The position numbers were made by a program, and so were the translations under genes. The notes under the pieces were generated by a model. That model did not search any database, was not told the origin of the DNA, and worked only from the letters and a program-made list of their open reading frames with translations. A stretch of 36,298 nucleotides of DNA from Pseudomonas sp. GM74 (lineage in GTDB: Bacteria; Pseudomonadota; Gammaproteobacteria; Pseudomonadales; Pseudomonadaceae), in NCBI RefSeq assembly GCF_000282455.1, contig NZ_AKJG01000100.1:1-36298 (forward strand). Reading direction: 5' to 3'. Positions 1 through 7,359 of this stretch are shown here, one piece after another; position 1 is the stretch's first letter; every line of letters starts with the position of its first letter.

Positions 1-30
1 TCCTGCCGTAATGGCAGCCACTGCAGGTTT

Positions 31-166
31 TGTGGCGAGGGAGCTTGCTCCCGCTGGGCTGCGTAGCGGCCCCCGCTTTTCTTCAGATAAATGATGTAGG
101 CAGGTTTTGCGACGGCTTCGCCGCCGAGCGGGACGGTGCGGCGATCCGACAAGCTCCCTCGCCACA
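31..166. repeat. Paired REP palindrome (REPIN-like)
   Basis: Sixteen-base arms at 31-46 and 151-166 are perfect reverse complements (TGTGGCGAGGGAGCTT against its complement), with about 100 bp between them. Each arm carries the GCGAGGGAGCTTGCTCCC-type palindrome common between genes in the P. fluorescens group. The stretch 1-205 holds no convincing gene. Mobilisation of such elements by a REP-associated transposase is family knowledge; no such transposase lies in this window. Confidence 0.75.
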
Positions 167-205
167 GATTTAACCAAACCACAGATCTAGGTAAAGCCTC
201 GGGTA

Positions 206-1039
206 TCACCTCCGATACTGCCCCGGCGTCGCCGCCAGATGCTGTTTGAAGGCCCGTTGAAAATGCGCCTGATCGGCAAACCCCGCCTCCAGTGCCACGT
301 CCGCGATCAGCTTGCCGCTGCGCAATTGATCCTGGGCGAACTGGATGCGCCGGTTCACCAGGAACGCGTGGGGCGTCATGCCGTAATGCTGTTTGAAGGC
401 GCGGATCAGGTAGGACGGCGACAATTGCGCCGCCTCGCAAATGTCTTCGAGCCTGAGGGTTTGCGTGCAGTGTTCGCGGATGTAATCGGCAGCACGCTCG
501 AGTTTGAAGTTGGGTTCGCGCAGCGGCTGATCGACCGGGTTGAGTCGTAGCTGCACGTCAGTGAAAAACTCCACGGCCACACTGTGCTTGCGCAGGACAT
601 CCTGCTGCGGGTCGACCAGCACTTCATACAAGCCCGCGAGGCCGGCAAACAGCTGGGCGTCCCGGGTGTGGGTCAGGGAAAAGCGGCGAAACGCCGCGGC
701 ATCGCTGAAGCCGAGCTGATGCTGCAAATCGGTCAGCCACGGCGTATCGACATACAGCATCAGGTACGACCAGGGTTGGTCTTCGATCGGGTTGCAGGCG
801 TGGACGTCGCCGGGGTTCATCAGCACCACCGTGCCGGCGCTGACCTCGAAGGCTGACTGCTCATGGAGATAGGTGCTGCGCCCGGCGGTGATCGCCCCGA
901 TGGAAAAGTGCTCGTGGGCGTGCCGGGTGTAGCAGACTTCGCGCCCGTCGGCGATGGAGCGGGCTTCGATGAAGGGCAGGGTATCATCGCGCCAGAAGCG
1001 CGGGGCCTTGTCGGCGTTCTTGGCAACGGCGTGCTTCAT
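206..1039 (-). CDS. AraC family transcriptional regulator
   Basis: A 277-residue cytoplasmic DNA-binding regulator. The first ~150 residues look like the AraC N-terminal cupin (sensing) domain, including a HEHFSIGAI segment and a VLMNPGDVHACNP segment typical of the metal-free cupin barrel. The last ~100 residues are the double helix-turn-helix: LEDICEAAQLSPSYLIRAF and then IADVALEAGFADQAHFQRAF, ending in the usual ATPGQYRR. I chose the ATG at 1039 because GAGGAG lies five bases upstream; a GTG two codons earlier is also in frame. It lies 33 bp downstream of the VOC gene on the same strand, so the two may be co-transcribed. The effector and targets cannot be read from the sequence. Confidence 0.9.
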   Translation of the reverse strand: MKHAVAKNADKAPRFWRDDTLPFIEARSIADGREVCYTRHAHEHFSIGAITAGRSTYLHEQSAFEVSAGTVVLMNPGDVHACNPIEDQPWSYLMLYVDTPWLTDLQHQLGFSDAAAFRRFSLTHTRDAQLFAGLAGLYEVLVDPQQDVLRKHSVAVEFFTDVQLRLNPVDQPLREPNFKLERAADYIREHCTQTLRLEDICEAAQLSPSYLIRAFKQHYGMTPHAFLVNRRIQFAQDQLRSGKLIADVALEAGFADQAHFQRAFKQHLAATPGQYRR

Positions 1040-1072
1040 GCTCACTCCTCGGCAGGTCAGCGCCCGAGTGTA

Positions 1073-1576
1073 TTAGCTCTCGCCGTCAAAGGCTCGTTGC
1101 AGTGTGGCGATATCGAGTTTTTTCATCTGCATCATCGCCTGCATGGCCCGTTGGGATTTTTTCGTGTCGGGGTCCTTGATCATGTCCATCATCGCGACGG
1201 GGACGATCTGCCACGACAGCCCGAACTTGTCCTTGAGCCAACCGCATTGCTGGGCCTCGGGCGCGCCACCGGCCGACAGGTTGCCCCAGTAATGATCGAC
1301 TTCTTCCTGGCTCAGGCAATTGACCTGAAACGAAACCGCCTCACTGAACTTGAACAGCGGTCCGCCGTTGAGCCCAGTGAAGCTCTGCCCGTCGAGCTCG
1401 AAGCTGACGGTCATGACCGAACCCTCGGGTCGCCCGTGGAACTCGAATCCGGCGTGGCCGTAATGGGTGATGGCAGTGATTTTCGAGTGGTCGAAGATCG
1501 AGCAATAGTACTTCGCCGCCTCTTCGGCCTGATCGTCGAACCAAAGGCAAGGCGTGAGTTTTTGTACGCGTAGCAT
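1073..1576 (-). CDS. VOC superfamily protein, PhnB-like
   Basis: A 167-residue protein of the PhnB / 3-demethylubiquinone-9 3-methyltransferase-like branch of the vicinal-oxygen-chelate superfamily. The hallmarks are the opening QKLTPCLWFDDQAEEAAKYY, the FELDGQSFTGLNGGP strand and the later KFGLSWQIVP motif. Proteins of this branch fold as paired beta-alpha-beta-beta-beta units, but most have no proven activity, and the methyltransferase label on many database entries is not supported by catalytic evidence. The start at 1576 has a strong GAGGAG ribosome site. It precedes the AraC gene by 33 bp, a common arrangement for a small enzyme and its regulator, though that link is inference. Confidence 0.88.
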   Translation of the reverse strand: MLRVQKLTPCLWFDDQAEEAAKYYCSIFDHSKITAITHYGHAGFEFHGRPEGSVMTVSFELDGQSFTGLNGGPLFKFSEAVSFQVNCLSQEEVDHYWGNLSAGGAPEAQQCGWLKDKFGLSWQIVPVAMMDMIKDPDTKKSQRAMQAMMQMKKLDIATLQRAFDGES

Positions 1577-1688
1577 GGTGCCAGCTCCTCTGCAGGTAAC
1601 GCATGTTCCGGACTTTCAGCGTAGTCAGCCTCTGGTCGTCTGGCCGTACCGTAGATCGAGAAAATTGCCAGAGGGTTCAGTGGGTGTA

Positions 1689-1745
1689 GTCATAATGACT
1701 TTTAATGGAGTCAAACAGACTATTTTTGTGGTGGGTCTTTATGAC
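1689..1745 (+). promoter_or_regulatory. Three NorR-type enhancer sites (GT-N7-AC)
   Basis: Three copies of GT-N7-AC occur at 1689-1699 (GTCATAATGAC), 1710-1720 (GTCAAACAGAC) and 1735-1745 (GTCTTTATGAC). The first sits in the palindrome AGTCATAATGACT and fits GTCA-N3-TGAC, the core described for NorR, the nitric-oxide-sensing sigma-54 activator. Centres are 21 and 25 bp apart. Three such sites upstream of a sigma-54 promoter is the arrangement known for the enterobacterial norVW promoter. They lie 40-110 bp upstream of the -24/-12-like element before nnrS. Binding by NorR is inference. Confidence 0.7.
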
Positions 1746-1786
1746 TCGTATATGCGCAAGTGCCTGGATCTGAAGGGGTAAAAAAC

Positions 1787-1802
1787 TGGCACGGGACTTG
1801 AA
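1787..1802 (+). promoter_or_regulatory. Sigma-54-like -24/-12 promoter for nnrS
   Basis: The sequence TGGCACGGGACTTGAA matches the sigma-54 consensus TGGCACG-N4-TTGCW except that the -12 C is an A. The spacing between the GG and the TTG is exact. Transcription would begin about 10-12 bp downstream, roughly 30 bp before the leader ORF. The mismatch lies at a well-conserved base, so this could be a weak promoter; the three NorR-type sites just upstream raise the likelihood that it is real. Confidence 0.6.
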
Positions 1803-1842
1803 GAAGCAAAGGTACAACTGAACGCCATCAGGAGTACGCACA

Positions 1843-1944
1843 ATGTTCAACTTCTTCAGCAACCCTCGGAACGTTCTTCAATGGTCGAGCCGTGTGCCCG
1901 GGGCGTATCACCTGAGCCAATTCCCGGCCCGAGTGGTGGCTTGA
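1843..1944 (+). CDS. 33-codon leader ORF coupled to nnrS
   Basis: An ATG at 1843, eight bases after an AGGAG ribosome site (1830-1834), opens a 33-residue ORF beginning MFNFFSNPRNVLQWSS and ending FPARVVA. Its TGA (1942-1944) overlaps the nnrS ATG at 1944 as TGATG, the classic layout for translational coupling. The ribosome site is much better than anything before either possible nnrS start. I do not recognise the peptide, and it has no cysteine or metal-binding motif. It may be a regulatory leader peptide whose translation opens the nnrS start; alternatively it is a fortuitous short ORF. Confidence 0.5.
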   Translation: MFNFFSNPRNVLQWSSRVPGAYHLSQFPARVVA

Positions 1945-3098
1945 TGCGTCGGCTTGCCGTTGCACCGGTCTTCAGCCTGGGCTTTCGACCCTTCTTTCTG
2001 GCCGGGGCCGGGTTCGCGGCTCTCGCCATTGCGATCTGGGCCTTGTGGCTGTACGGCCGCTTGCCCGGTGCGCAACCGGTGGGTGGCATGCTCGCCTGGC
2101 ATCGGCACGAAATGCCTTTCGGATTTGCCGCGGCCATCATTGCCGGGTTCCTGCTGACGGCGGTGCCCAACTGGACCGGCCGGCCGGGGCTCAAGGGCTG
2201 GCCGCTGATCGGCCTGGTGCTGGTGTGGCTACTGGCGCGGCTGGCCTGGTGCCTGCCGATACCGGCGTCCTTGTTGTTGGCCTTGCAGGTTCCGTTTCTA
2301 CCGTTGCTGGCGTGGGCGTTGGGGCGCGATCTGCTGGCCGCGGGCAAGCGCGAGAATTATCCGATTCTGTTAATGGTGATGCTGCTGGCCGGGTGTCAGG
2401 CGTTGACGTTGTCGGGATTTGCCGTTGATGACGCCAATCTGCAACGCCATGGCGTGCTGGCTGCCTTGTGGCTGGTGGGCGCACTGATGAGCGTGATCGG
2501 CGGGCGGGTGATTCCGTTCTTTATCCAGCGCGGCCTGAACCGGCCCGCAACGCCTGCGGCCCATCCATTGCCGGGCAAGGTGTTGCTGATCAGCGCCATG
2601 CTGGCGGCGGTGTCCTTTGCCGCTGGTTTGAATGACGTCCCACGGGTGTGGTTGGCGCTGGTGTTTGCATTGATCAGCGGCTTGCATCTGCTGCGATTGT
2701 GGCGCTGGCATGATTGCGGCCTGTGGCGCGTGCCGCTGCTGTGGTCGCTGTACCTGGCTTACGCCTGGCTCGCGTTGGCGACGCTGACCATGGCGCTGTG
2801 GCACCTGGGTTGGGTGCCGCAACAAAGCCTGGCCACCCATTCGCTGGCCGTCGGCGGCATCGGCGGGTTGATTCTGGCGATGATTGCGCGGGTCAGCCTG
2901 GGGCATACCGGGCGCTTGTTGCAGCCGTCAAAGGCGATCGTTGCGGGGTTTGCCCTGTTGTTGCTGGCGGGTGCTTGTCGAGTGTGGCTGGTACCGTTTT
3001 CCAGTCAGGGACTGGCGCTGTCGGCGTTGCTGTGGTGCAGCGCGTTTGGTGTTTTTGTCTGGCGCTACACCGGCATTTTATTGGGGCCGAGGCTCTAG
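1944..3098 (+). CDS. nnrS: NnrS family heme- and copper-containing membrane protein
   Basis: An integral inner-membrane protein of 384 residues with about twelve hydrophobic segments, of the NnrS family linked to relief of nitrosative stress. The opening APVFSLGFRPFFLAGAGF is the family's N-terminal signature. WHRHEMPFGF (about 52-61) and the later RVSLGHTG segment carry conserved histidines proposed to bind heme or copper. The frame can open at 1881, but that ATG has no ribosome site. The ATG at 1944 overlaps the leader ORF stop as TGATG and gives the usual short lead-in before the FRPFF motif. Upstream NorR-type sites and a sigma-54-like promoter suggest induction by nitric oxide. No other denitrification genes lie in the window, which fits a defensive role. 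Confidence 0.9.
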   Translation: MRRLAVAPVFSLGFRPFFLAGAGFAALAIAIWALWLYGRLPGAQPVGGMLAWHRHEMPFGFAAAIIAGFLLTAVPNWTGRPGLKGWPLIGLVLVWLLARLAWCLPIPASLLLALQVPFLPLLAWALGRDLLAAGKRENYPILLMVMLLAGCQALTLSGFAVDDANLQRHGVLAALWLVGALMSVIGGRVIPFFIQRGLNRPATPAAHPLPGKVLLISAMLAAVSFAAGLNDVPRVWLALVFALISGLHLLRLWRWHDCGLWRVPLLWSLYLAYAWLALATLTMALWHLGWVPQQSLATHSLAVGGIGGLILAMIARVSLGHTGRLLQPSKAIVAGFALLLLAGACRVWLVPFSSQGLALSALLWCSAFGVFVWRYTGILLGPRL

Positions 3099-3269
3099 CG
3101 AAGACCTTCAGGGCCGCTCTTCGAGGCGCCTTTTCATGACCGGTGGTCGATGCGCCACGGCCTGCCGGGAAAATTGCGCTTAGCTGAAGGGATAGCCCGA
3201 GGCGCACGCAGGTTTTACAAGGCCGCAGCGACGCCCCTTCAGATCACCCTGAGTCTGAGGAACCGCGCC

Positions 3270-3725
3270 ATGCTGACCCTGAACATCAATGGCCAGGATC
3301 AGGAGCTGGATGTCCCCGCCGACATGCCGCTGCTCTGGGTCTTGCGCGATGTCGCCCACCTCACCGGCACCAAGTTCGGCTGTGGCATCGCCCAATGCGG
3401 AGCCTGCACCGTGCACGTAGATGGCGCACCGCTGCGCTCGTGCATCACACCGGCCACCGCCGTGGCCCATGGGCAAAAGATTCTCACCATCGAAGGCCTT
3501 TCCGCGGACGGTTCGCACCCGGTCCAGCAGGCATGGGCAGAACTCGACGTGGTCCAGTGTGGTTACTGTCAGTCCGGGCAGATCATGTCGGCAGCGGCGT
3601 TGCTGGCGAAAATTGCGAAACCGACCGACAGCGACATCGATCAGGCACTGTCCGGCAATATCTGCCGATGCGGCACTTACCCGCGGATACGCGCGGCGGT
3701 CAAGCGCGCCGCCGAGCTGGGATGA
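3270..3725 (+). CDS. 2Fe-2S subunit of a molybdenum hydroxylase (IorA-like)
   Basis: A 151-residue electron-transfer subunit of the xanthine dehydrogenase / isoquinoline 1-oxidoreductase family. The plant-type cluster ligands are C38, C43, C46 and C58 (FGCGIAQCGAC then C). The second, family-specific cluster is bound by C97, C100, C132 and C134 (QCGYC and ICRCG). Electrons from the molybdenum site pass through these clusters to an acceptor. The frame is open upstream, but the ATG at 3270 begins the canonical LTLNINGQ strand and has a GAGG nearby. It has no export signal, whereas its partner has a Tat signal, so the folded heterodimer is probably co-exported. It is 7 bp from the large-subunit gene. 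The true substrate (N-heterocycle or aldehyde) is not evident. Confidence 0.9.
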   Translation: MLTLNINGQDQELDVPADMPLLWVLRDVAHLTGTKFGCGIAQCGACTVHVDGAPLRSCITPATAVAHGQKILTIEGLSADGSHPVQQAWAELDVVQCGYCQSGQIMSAAALLAKIAKPTDSDIDQALSGNICRCGTYPRIRAAVKRAAELG

Positions 3726-3732
3726 GGCGGCC

Positions 3733-5901
3733 ATGAACAGCATCAACACGTTATCGCGCCGTGGTTTTCTCAAGGGCAGTGCCGTGCTGGGGGGCGGGCT
3801 GGTGGTGGCATTTGCCATGCCCGGTGCCCACCGTTTCACCATGGGCGCGGAGAATCAGGGCAATGTGTTTGCACCCAACGCCTTCCTGCGCATTGGCAAC
3901 GACAACAGCGTCACCGTATTGCTCGGCCACTCGGAAATGGGCCAGGGCATCTGGACCGGCCTGACCATGCTGATCGCCGAAGAACTGGACGCCGACTGGA
4001 CGAAGATCCGCGTCGAGCATTCCCCGGCGTCGGCCGCCGATTACGGCCTGCCTGGCTTTGGCGGGATGCAGATCACCGGCGGCTCGACCTCGACCTGGAT
4101 GGAGTTCGACCGTTATCGCCAGGCCGGCGCGGCGGCGCGCTTGATGTTGATCGATGCGGCGGCCAAGCGTTTCAATGTCGCTCCATCCGAGATTCATACA
4201 GAATCTGGCGTAGTCATTGCCGGTGAGCATCGCGCAACTTATGGCGAGTTGGCCGATGACGCCGGGCAGTTGCCACGGCCGGACCCGGCGTCGATCAAAC
4301 TCAAGGACGCCAAAGACTGGCGGCTGATCGGCAAACCCACCAAGCGTCTGGACACGCCGGAGAAAATCACTGGGCGGGCGAAATTCGGCATGGACGTGCA
4401 GTTCGACGGGTTGATGACTGCGATGGTCGCCCGTTCACCCACCTTCGGCGGTAGCGTCAAATCCTTCGAAGGCGCCGAAGCGCTGGCGATTGCGGGTGTG
4501 CACAAAGTGGTGCAAGTGCCGACAGGCATCGCAGTGATTGCCGATCACTTTTGGGCGGCGAAGCTGGGGCGCGATGCGCTGAAAATCGAGTGGAACCCGG
4601 GGCCGAACGCCGGGCTCAATAGCCGGGCGCTGCTGGAGAGCTTCCGCAAACTCGCTGCCACCCCCGGCCTGAACGCCGGTCAGGCGGGGGATACCCAGGC
4701 TGCGCTGGCGAAAGCGGCGAAGAAAATCGACGTTGAATACAGCGTGCCTTATCTGGCCCACGCGCCGATGGAGCCGCTGAACTGCACGGTGAGCATCACC
4801 CAGGACAAATGCGAAATCTGGACCGGCACCCAGTTCCAGACCCTGGACCAGATGGTCGCCGGGGAAATCACCGGGCTCAAGCCGGAACAAGTGGTGATCC
4901 ATACCGAGTTTCTCGGTGGCGGTTTCGGGCGTCGGGCCAATCCGACGTCGGATTTCGTCAGCGAAGCGGTGTATGTCGCCAAGGCCGCCGGTGCACCGGT
5001 GAAAACCGTGTGGGCGCGGGAAGACGACATCCGCGGCGGCTATTACCGCTCGGCGTTCCTCCACCATGCGCGTATCGGGCTGGGCGCGGACGGCCTGCCA
5101 CTGGCCTGGAAGCATGTGATGGTCGGACAGTCGATCATGGCCGGGACCTCGCTCGAAGCGAGCATGGTCAAGGACGGGATCGACAAGACCTCCGTCGAAG
5201 GCGTGGCCGACAGCCCATACTTCGAAGGACTGGCCAATCACCAGATCGAACTGCACTCACCGAAAACCGGCATCAGCGTGTTGTGGCTGCGTTCGGTGGG
5301 GCACACCCACACTGCGTTTGTCATGGAGTCGCTGATCGATGAACTGGCCACGGCGGCCGGCAAGGATCCGGTGGAATATCGGCGCACCTTGCTCAAGGAC
5401 CATCCGCGCCACCTCGGTGTGCTGAACCTCGCGGTGGAGAAGGCCAACTGGACCGCGCCACTGCCGGACGGCCACGCCCTGGGTGTGGCGGTGCATGAGT
5501 CATTCGGCAGCTACGTGGCCCAAGTGGCCGAGGTGTCCCAGGACAACCTCGCCATCCGCGTGCACCGGGTGGTGTGCGCGGTGGACTGCGGTATTGCGGT
5601 CAACCCCCAGAGCATCGCCGCGCAGATGGAGTCGTGCATTACCTTTGGCCTCAGCTTCGCCCTGCACAGCAAGCTGACACTCAAGGACGGGCAGGTGGTG
5701 CAGTCCAACTATCACGACTATCAGGTGCTGCGGCTCAACGAAATGCCGGTGGTCGAAGTGCATATCGTGCCCAGCAGCGACAAGCCCGGTGGTATCGGCG
5801 AAGCCGGTGTGCCACCCATGGCGCCGGCGGTGGCCAACGCGGTATTTGCTTTGACCGGGCAGCGCCTGCGGGAGCTGCCCTTGCAGTTGTCGGGGGTGTG
5901 A
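3733..5901 (+). CDS. Molybdopterin-binding large subunit, Tat-exported (IorB-like / aldehyde dehydrogenase type)
   Basis: The 722-residue catalytic subunit of a xanthine-dehydrogenase-family hydroxylase. The N-terminus has a twin-arginine signal, SRRGFLK (8-14), followed by a glycine-rich hydrophobic stretch, so the enzyme acts in the periplasm. Cofactor-contact motifs include GHSEMGQGIWTG near residue 60 and GGGFGRRANP near 400. The C-terminal GGIGEAGVPP supplies the catalytic glutamate (about E690). In this branch two molybdopterin domains lie in one chain. An ATG at 3733 is chosen because it starts the Tat signal; the same frame runs open far upstream through the small-subunit gene, which is a shadow. 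It is followed one base later by the cytochrome gene. The hydroxylated substrate cannot be told from sequence. Confidence 0.9.
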   Translation: MNSINTLSRRGFLKGSAVLGGGLVVAFAMPGAHRFTMGAENQGNVFAPNAFLRIGNDNSVTVLLGHSEMGQGIWTGLTMLIAEELDADWTKIRVEHSPASAADYGLPGFGGMQITGGSTSTWMEFDRYRQAGAAARLMLIDAAAKRFNVAPSEIHTESGVVIAGEHRATYGELADDAGQLPRPDPASIKLKDAKDWRLIGKPTKRLDTPEKITGRAKFGMDVQFDGLMTAMVARSPTFGGSVKSFEGAEALAIAGVHKVVQVPTGIAVIADHFWAAKLGRDALKIEWNPGPNAGLNSRALLESFRKLAATPGLNAGQAGDTQAALAKAAKKIDVEYSVPYLAHAPMEPLNCTVSITQDKCEIWTGTQFQTLDQMVAGEITGLKPEQVVIHTEFLGGGFGRRANPTSDFVSEAVYVAKAAGAPVKTVWAREDDIRGGYYRSAFLHHARIGLGADGLPLAWKHVMVGQSIMAGTSLEASMVKDGIDKTSVEGVADSPYFEGLANHQIELHSPKTGISVLWLRSVGHTHTAFVMESLIDELATAAGKDPVEYRRTLLKDHPRHLGVLNLAVEKANWTAPLPDGHALGVAVHESFGSYVAQVAEVSQDNLAIRVHRVVCAVDCGIAVNPQSIAAQMESCITFGLSFALHSKLTLKDGQVVQSNYHDYQVLRLNEMPVVEVHIVPSSDKPGGIGEAGVPPMAPAVANAVFALTGQRLRELPLQLSGV

Positions 5902-5902
5902 G

Positions 5903-6484
5903 ATGAAACGACATCACTGGTTGCTTGGGGCTGTGATCCTGGTCTGTCTCATAGCCTACGCATCGCACGTGTTCGCCGATGACCGCGAGGCCTTGCAGGC
6001 GTTCGACACCGTGCAGAAGGTCTTCCAGAGCCCCCGTTGCCAGAACTGCCACATTCCCGGGGATTCGCCGCTGCAATTCGATGCCGGCGTGCCCCACGCC
6101 ATGAGTGTCGTGCGGGGCATGGACGGCAAGGGCTCGGCGGGGCTGCCCTGTGCAACCTGCCATGCGCAAAACAATCCGCCGGCCAGTTACGGTCCCCACG
6201 CGCCACCCGGGGCGCCGCACTGGAGTTTGCCACCGGCCGCGCACCGCATGGCCTGGATCGGCCTGCCAGCGGACAAGTTGTGCGCGATGATCAAGGATCG
6301 CTCCAGCAACGGCGATCGGGATTTCGCGGCGCTGATCAAGCACGTCAGCGACGACAAGCTGGTGCTGTGGGGCTGGAATCCCGGCGGCAATCGCGCACCG
6401 GTGCAAGTGCCCCACGATATCTTCGTTGCCCGGTTCAAAACCTGGGCCGATGCAGGAGGGCCGTGCCCGGTGGCCGGTAGCTGA
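5903..6484 (+). CDS. Di-heme c-type cytochrome
   Basis: A 193-residue periplasmic protein. It starts with an N-terminal hydrophobic segment (residues 6-20) ending near a VFA cleavage-like site. Two CxxCH heme motifs follow, CQNCH (46-50) and CATCH (83-87). Isolated histidines and methionines in the second half could be axial ligands. It begins one base after the stop of the molybdopterin subunit, so it is very probably co-translated and carries electrons from the hydroxylase to the respiratory chain. Annotation pipelines may call it hypothetical or an Isoquinoline 1-oxidoreductase subunit; the heme motifs are the direct evidence here. Confidence 0.85.
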   Translation: MKRHHWLLGAVILVCLIAYASHVFADDREALQAFDTVQKVFQSPRCQNCHIPGDSPLQFDAGVPHAMSVVRGMDGKGSAGLPCATCHAQNNPPASYGPHAPPGAPHWSLPPAAHRMAWIGLPADKLCAMIKDRSSNGDRDFAALIKHVSDDKLVLWGWNPGGNRAPVQVPHDIFVARFKTWADAGGPCPVAGS

Positions 6485-6557
6485 CCAGCGGCGCGCTAAC
6501 AGGGAGTCAATGCGGGTACGGGCGACTCTAACGTACATACCTGCCAAGGAGTGAACG

Positions 6558-7139
6558 ATGTTGATCTCAGGCAAAACGGGCAAATCGGGCCGATCAGCCA
6601 ACCCGTTGCTCACGCCACAGCAAGAACGCGAACGGCTGCGCGAATTGGCTCGCCAGGCCGAACGAGAACTGGCAGGCGTGCAGATGGCGAGCATGGACGA
6701 GCTGACGCTGCTGTCCAATCGCCACGGCTTCACCGAACTGGCCCGGCTCGCGCTGGAGGCTTGCCGGGAGCTGGAGACGTCGGCAACGCTGCTGTACTTC
6801 AGCCTCGATGAATTCAAACGCATCTGCTATCTGTATGGCCGGGCCAAAGGTGACGATGCGCTCAAGACGTTCGCCGATGTCCTGCGGATCGGCTTTCGTG
6901 AAAACGATGTGGTCGGCCGACTCGAAGGCGATCGGTTCGTGGCGCTGCTGACCGGTTCCAGCGCCGTGGAGATTGAGGCGATCAAGGCACGGCTCAATGA
7001 GATACTCGATGAACGCAACGCCATGGCGCATCGCAGTTATGACATTCGGTTCAGTGTGACCCAGGTCGAATATGACCCCATTGTCCATGACTCAATCGAG
7101 GAGCTGCTGGAGGAGGCCGAGCGGGTGATGAGCCGTTAG
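6558..7139 (+). CDS. GGDEF-domain protein with degenerate active site
   Basis: A 193-residue cytoplasmic protein made almost entirely of one GGDEF domain. DELTLLSNRHGF (47-58) is the family's opening motif and YFSLDEFKRI (80-89) the first metal-binding strand. The signature that should read R-x-GGDEF is R-L-EGDRF (121-127), losing one glycine and the essential glutamate. Diguanylate cyclase activity is therefore unlikely; such proteins may act as c-di-GMP or GTP sensors or partners. There is no membrane segment or sensor domain, only a charged N-terminal helix (20-40). The start has an excellent AAGGAG site. It stands alone, about 70 bp after the cytochrome gene. Confidence 0.88.
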   Translation: MLISGKTGKSGRSANPLLTPQQERERLRELARQAERELAGVQMASMDELTLLSNRHGFTELARLALEACRELETSATLLYFSLDEFKRICYLYGRAKGDDALKTFADVLRIGFRENDVVGRLEGDRFVALLTGSSAVEIEAIKARLNEILDERNAMAHRSYDIRFSVTQVEYDPIVHDSIEELLEEAERVMSR

Positions 7140-7153
7140 GGCGGTGTTGTGTT

Positions 7154-7173
7154 GGCGGGCCTCTTCGCGAGCA
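7154..7173. repeat. Solitary REP-like fragment
   Basis: GGCGGGCCTCTTCGCGAGCA resembles one arm of the REP elements seen elsewhere in the window (for example 20925-20950), but I see no matching inverted arm nearby. It lies just after the GGDEF gene. It may be a decayed element. Confidence 0.4.
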
Positions 7174-7269
7174 GTCCGAATGGTCCTGAGTTTCTCGCTG
7201 CTTGCTTCATGGACGCGTGAACACTCTATGGGCTATCAGGACAGTTTTTTGGCTCCTAAAGACGCTTTA

Positions 7270-7287
7270 ACTGTCATTTATGACAGT
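7270..7287. promoter_or_regulatory. Operator-like dyad with LexA-box geometry
   Basis: ACTGTCAT-TT-ATGACAGT is a perfect inverted repeat with eight-base arms, 72 bp before the delta-60 gene start. It contains CTGT-N8-ACAG, the spacing of the SOS (LexA) box, though the inner eight bases depart from the ATATATAT ideal. It also reads as TGTCA-N4-TGACA, so another dimeric repressor is possible. A smaller dyad, CAGAT-AAGA-ATCTG, lies at 7326-7339 in the leader. Confidence 0.5.
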
Positions 7288-7359
7288 AGTTGTCGATTCC
7301 CCATTACCTCAAAGTGATTTGTCAGCAGATAAGAATCTGACATTTCAGAGGATGGGAGC

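Noticed and set aside
1577..1842. FNR/ANR box (TTGAT-N4-ATCAA) before nnrS
   Set aside because: No such sequence is visible; the region instead carries GT-N7-AC sites.
1881..1943. Upstream in-frame start of nnrS
   Set aside because: No ribosome site precedes it, and the extra 21 residues are outside the usual NnrS opening; the 1944 ATG overlaps the leader ORF stop.
3421..3732. N-terminal extension of the molybdopterin subunit frame
   Set aside because: It overlaps the 2Fe-2S subunit gene out of frame; the Tat signal starts at 3733.
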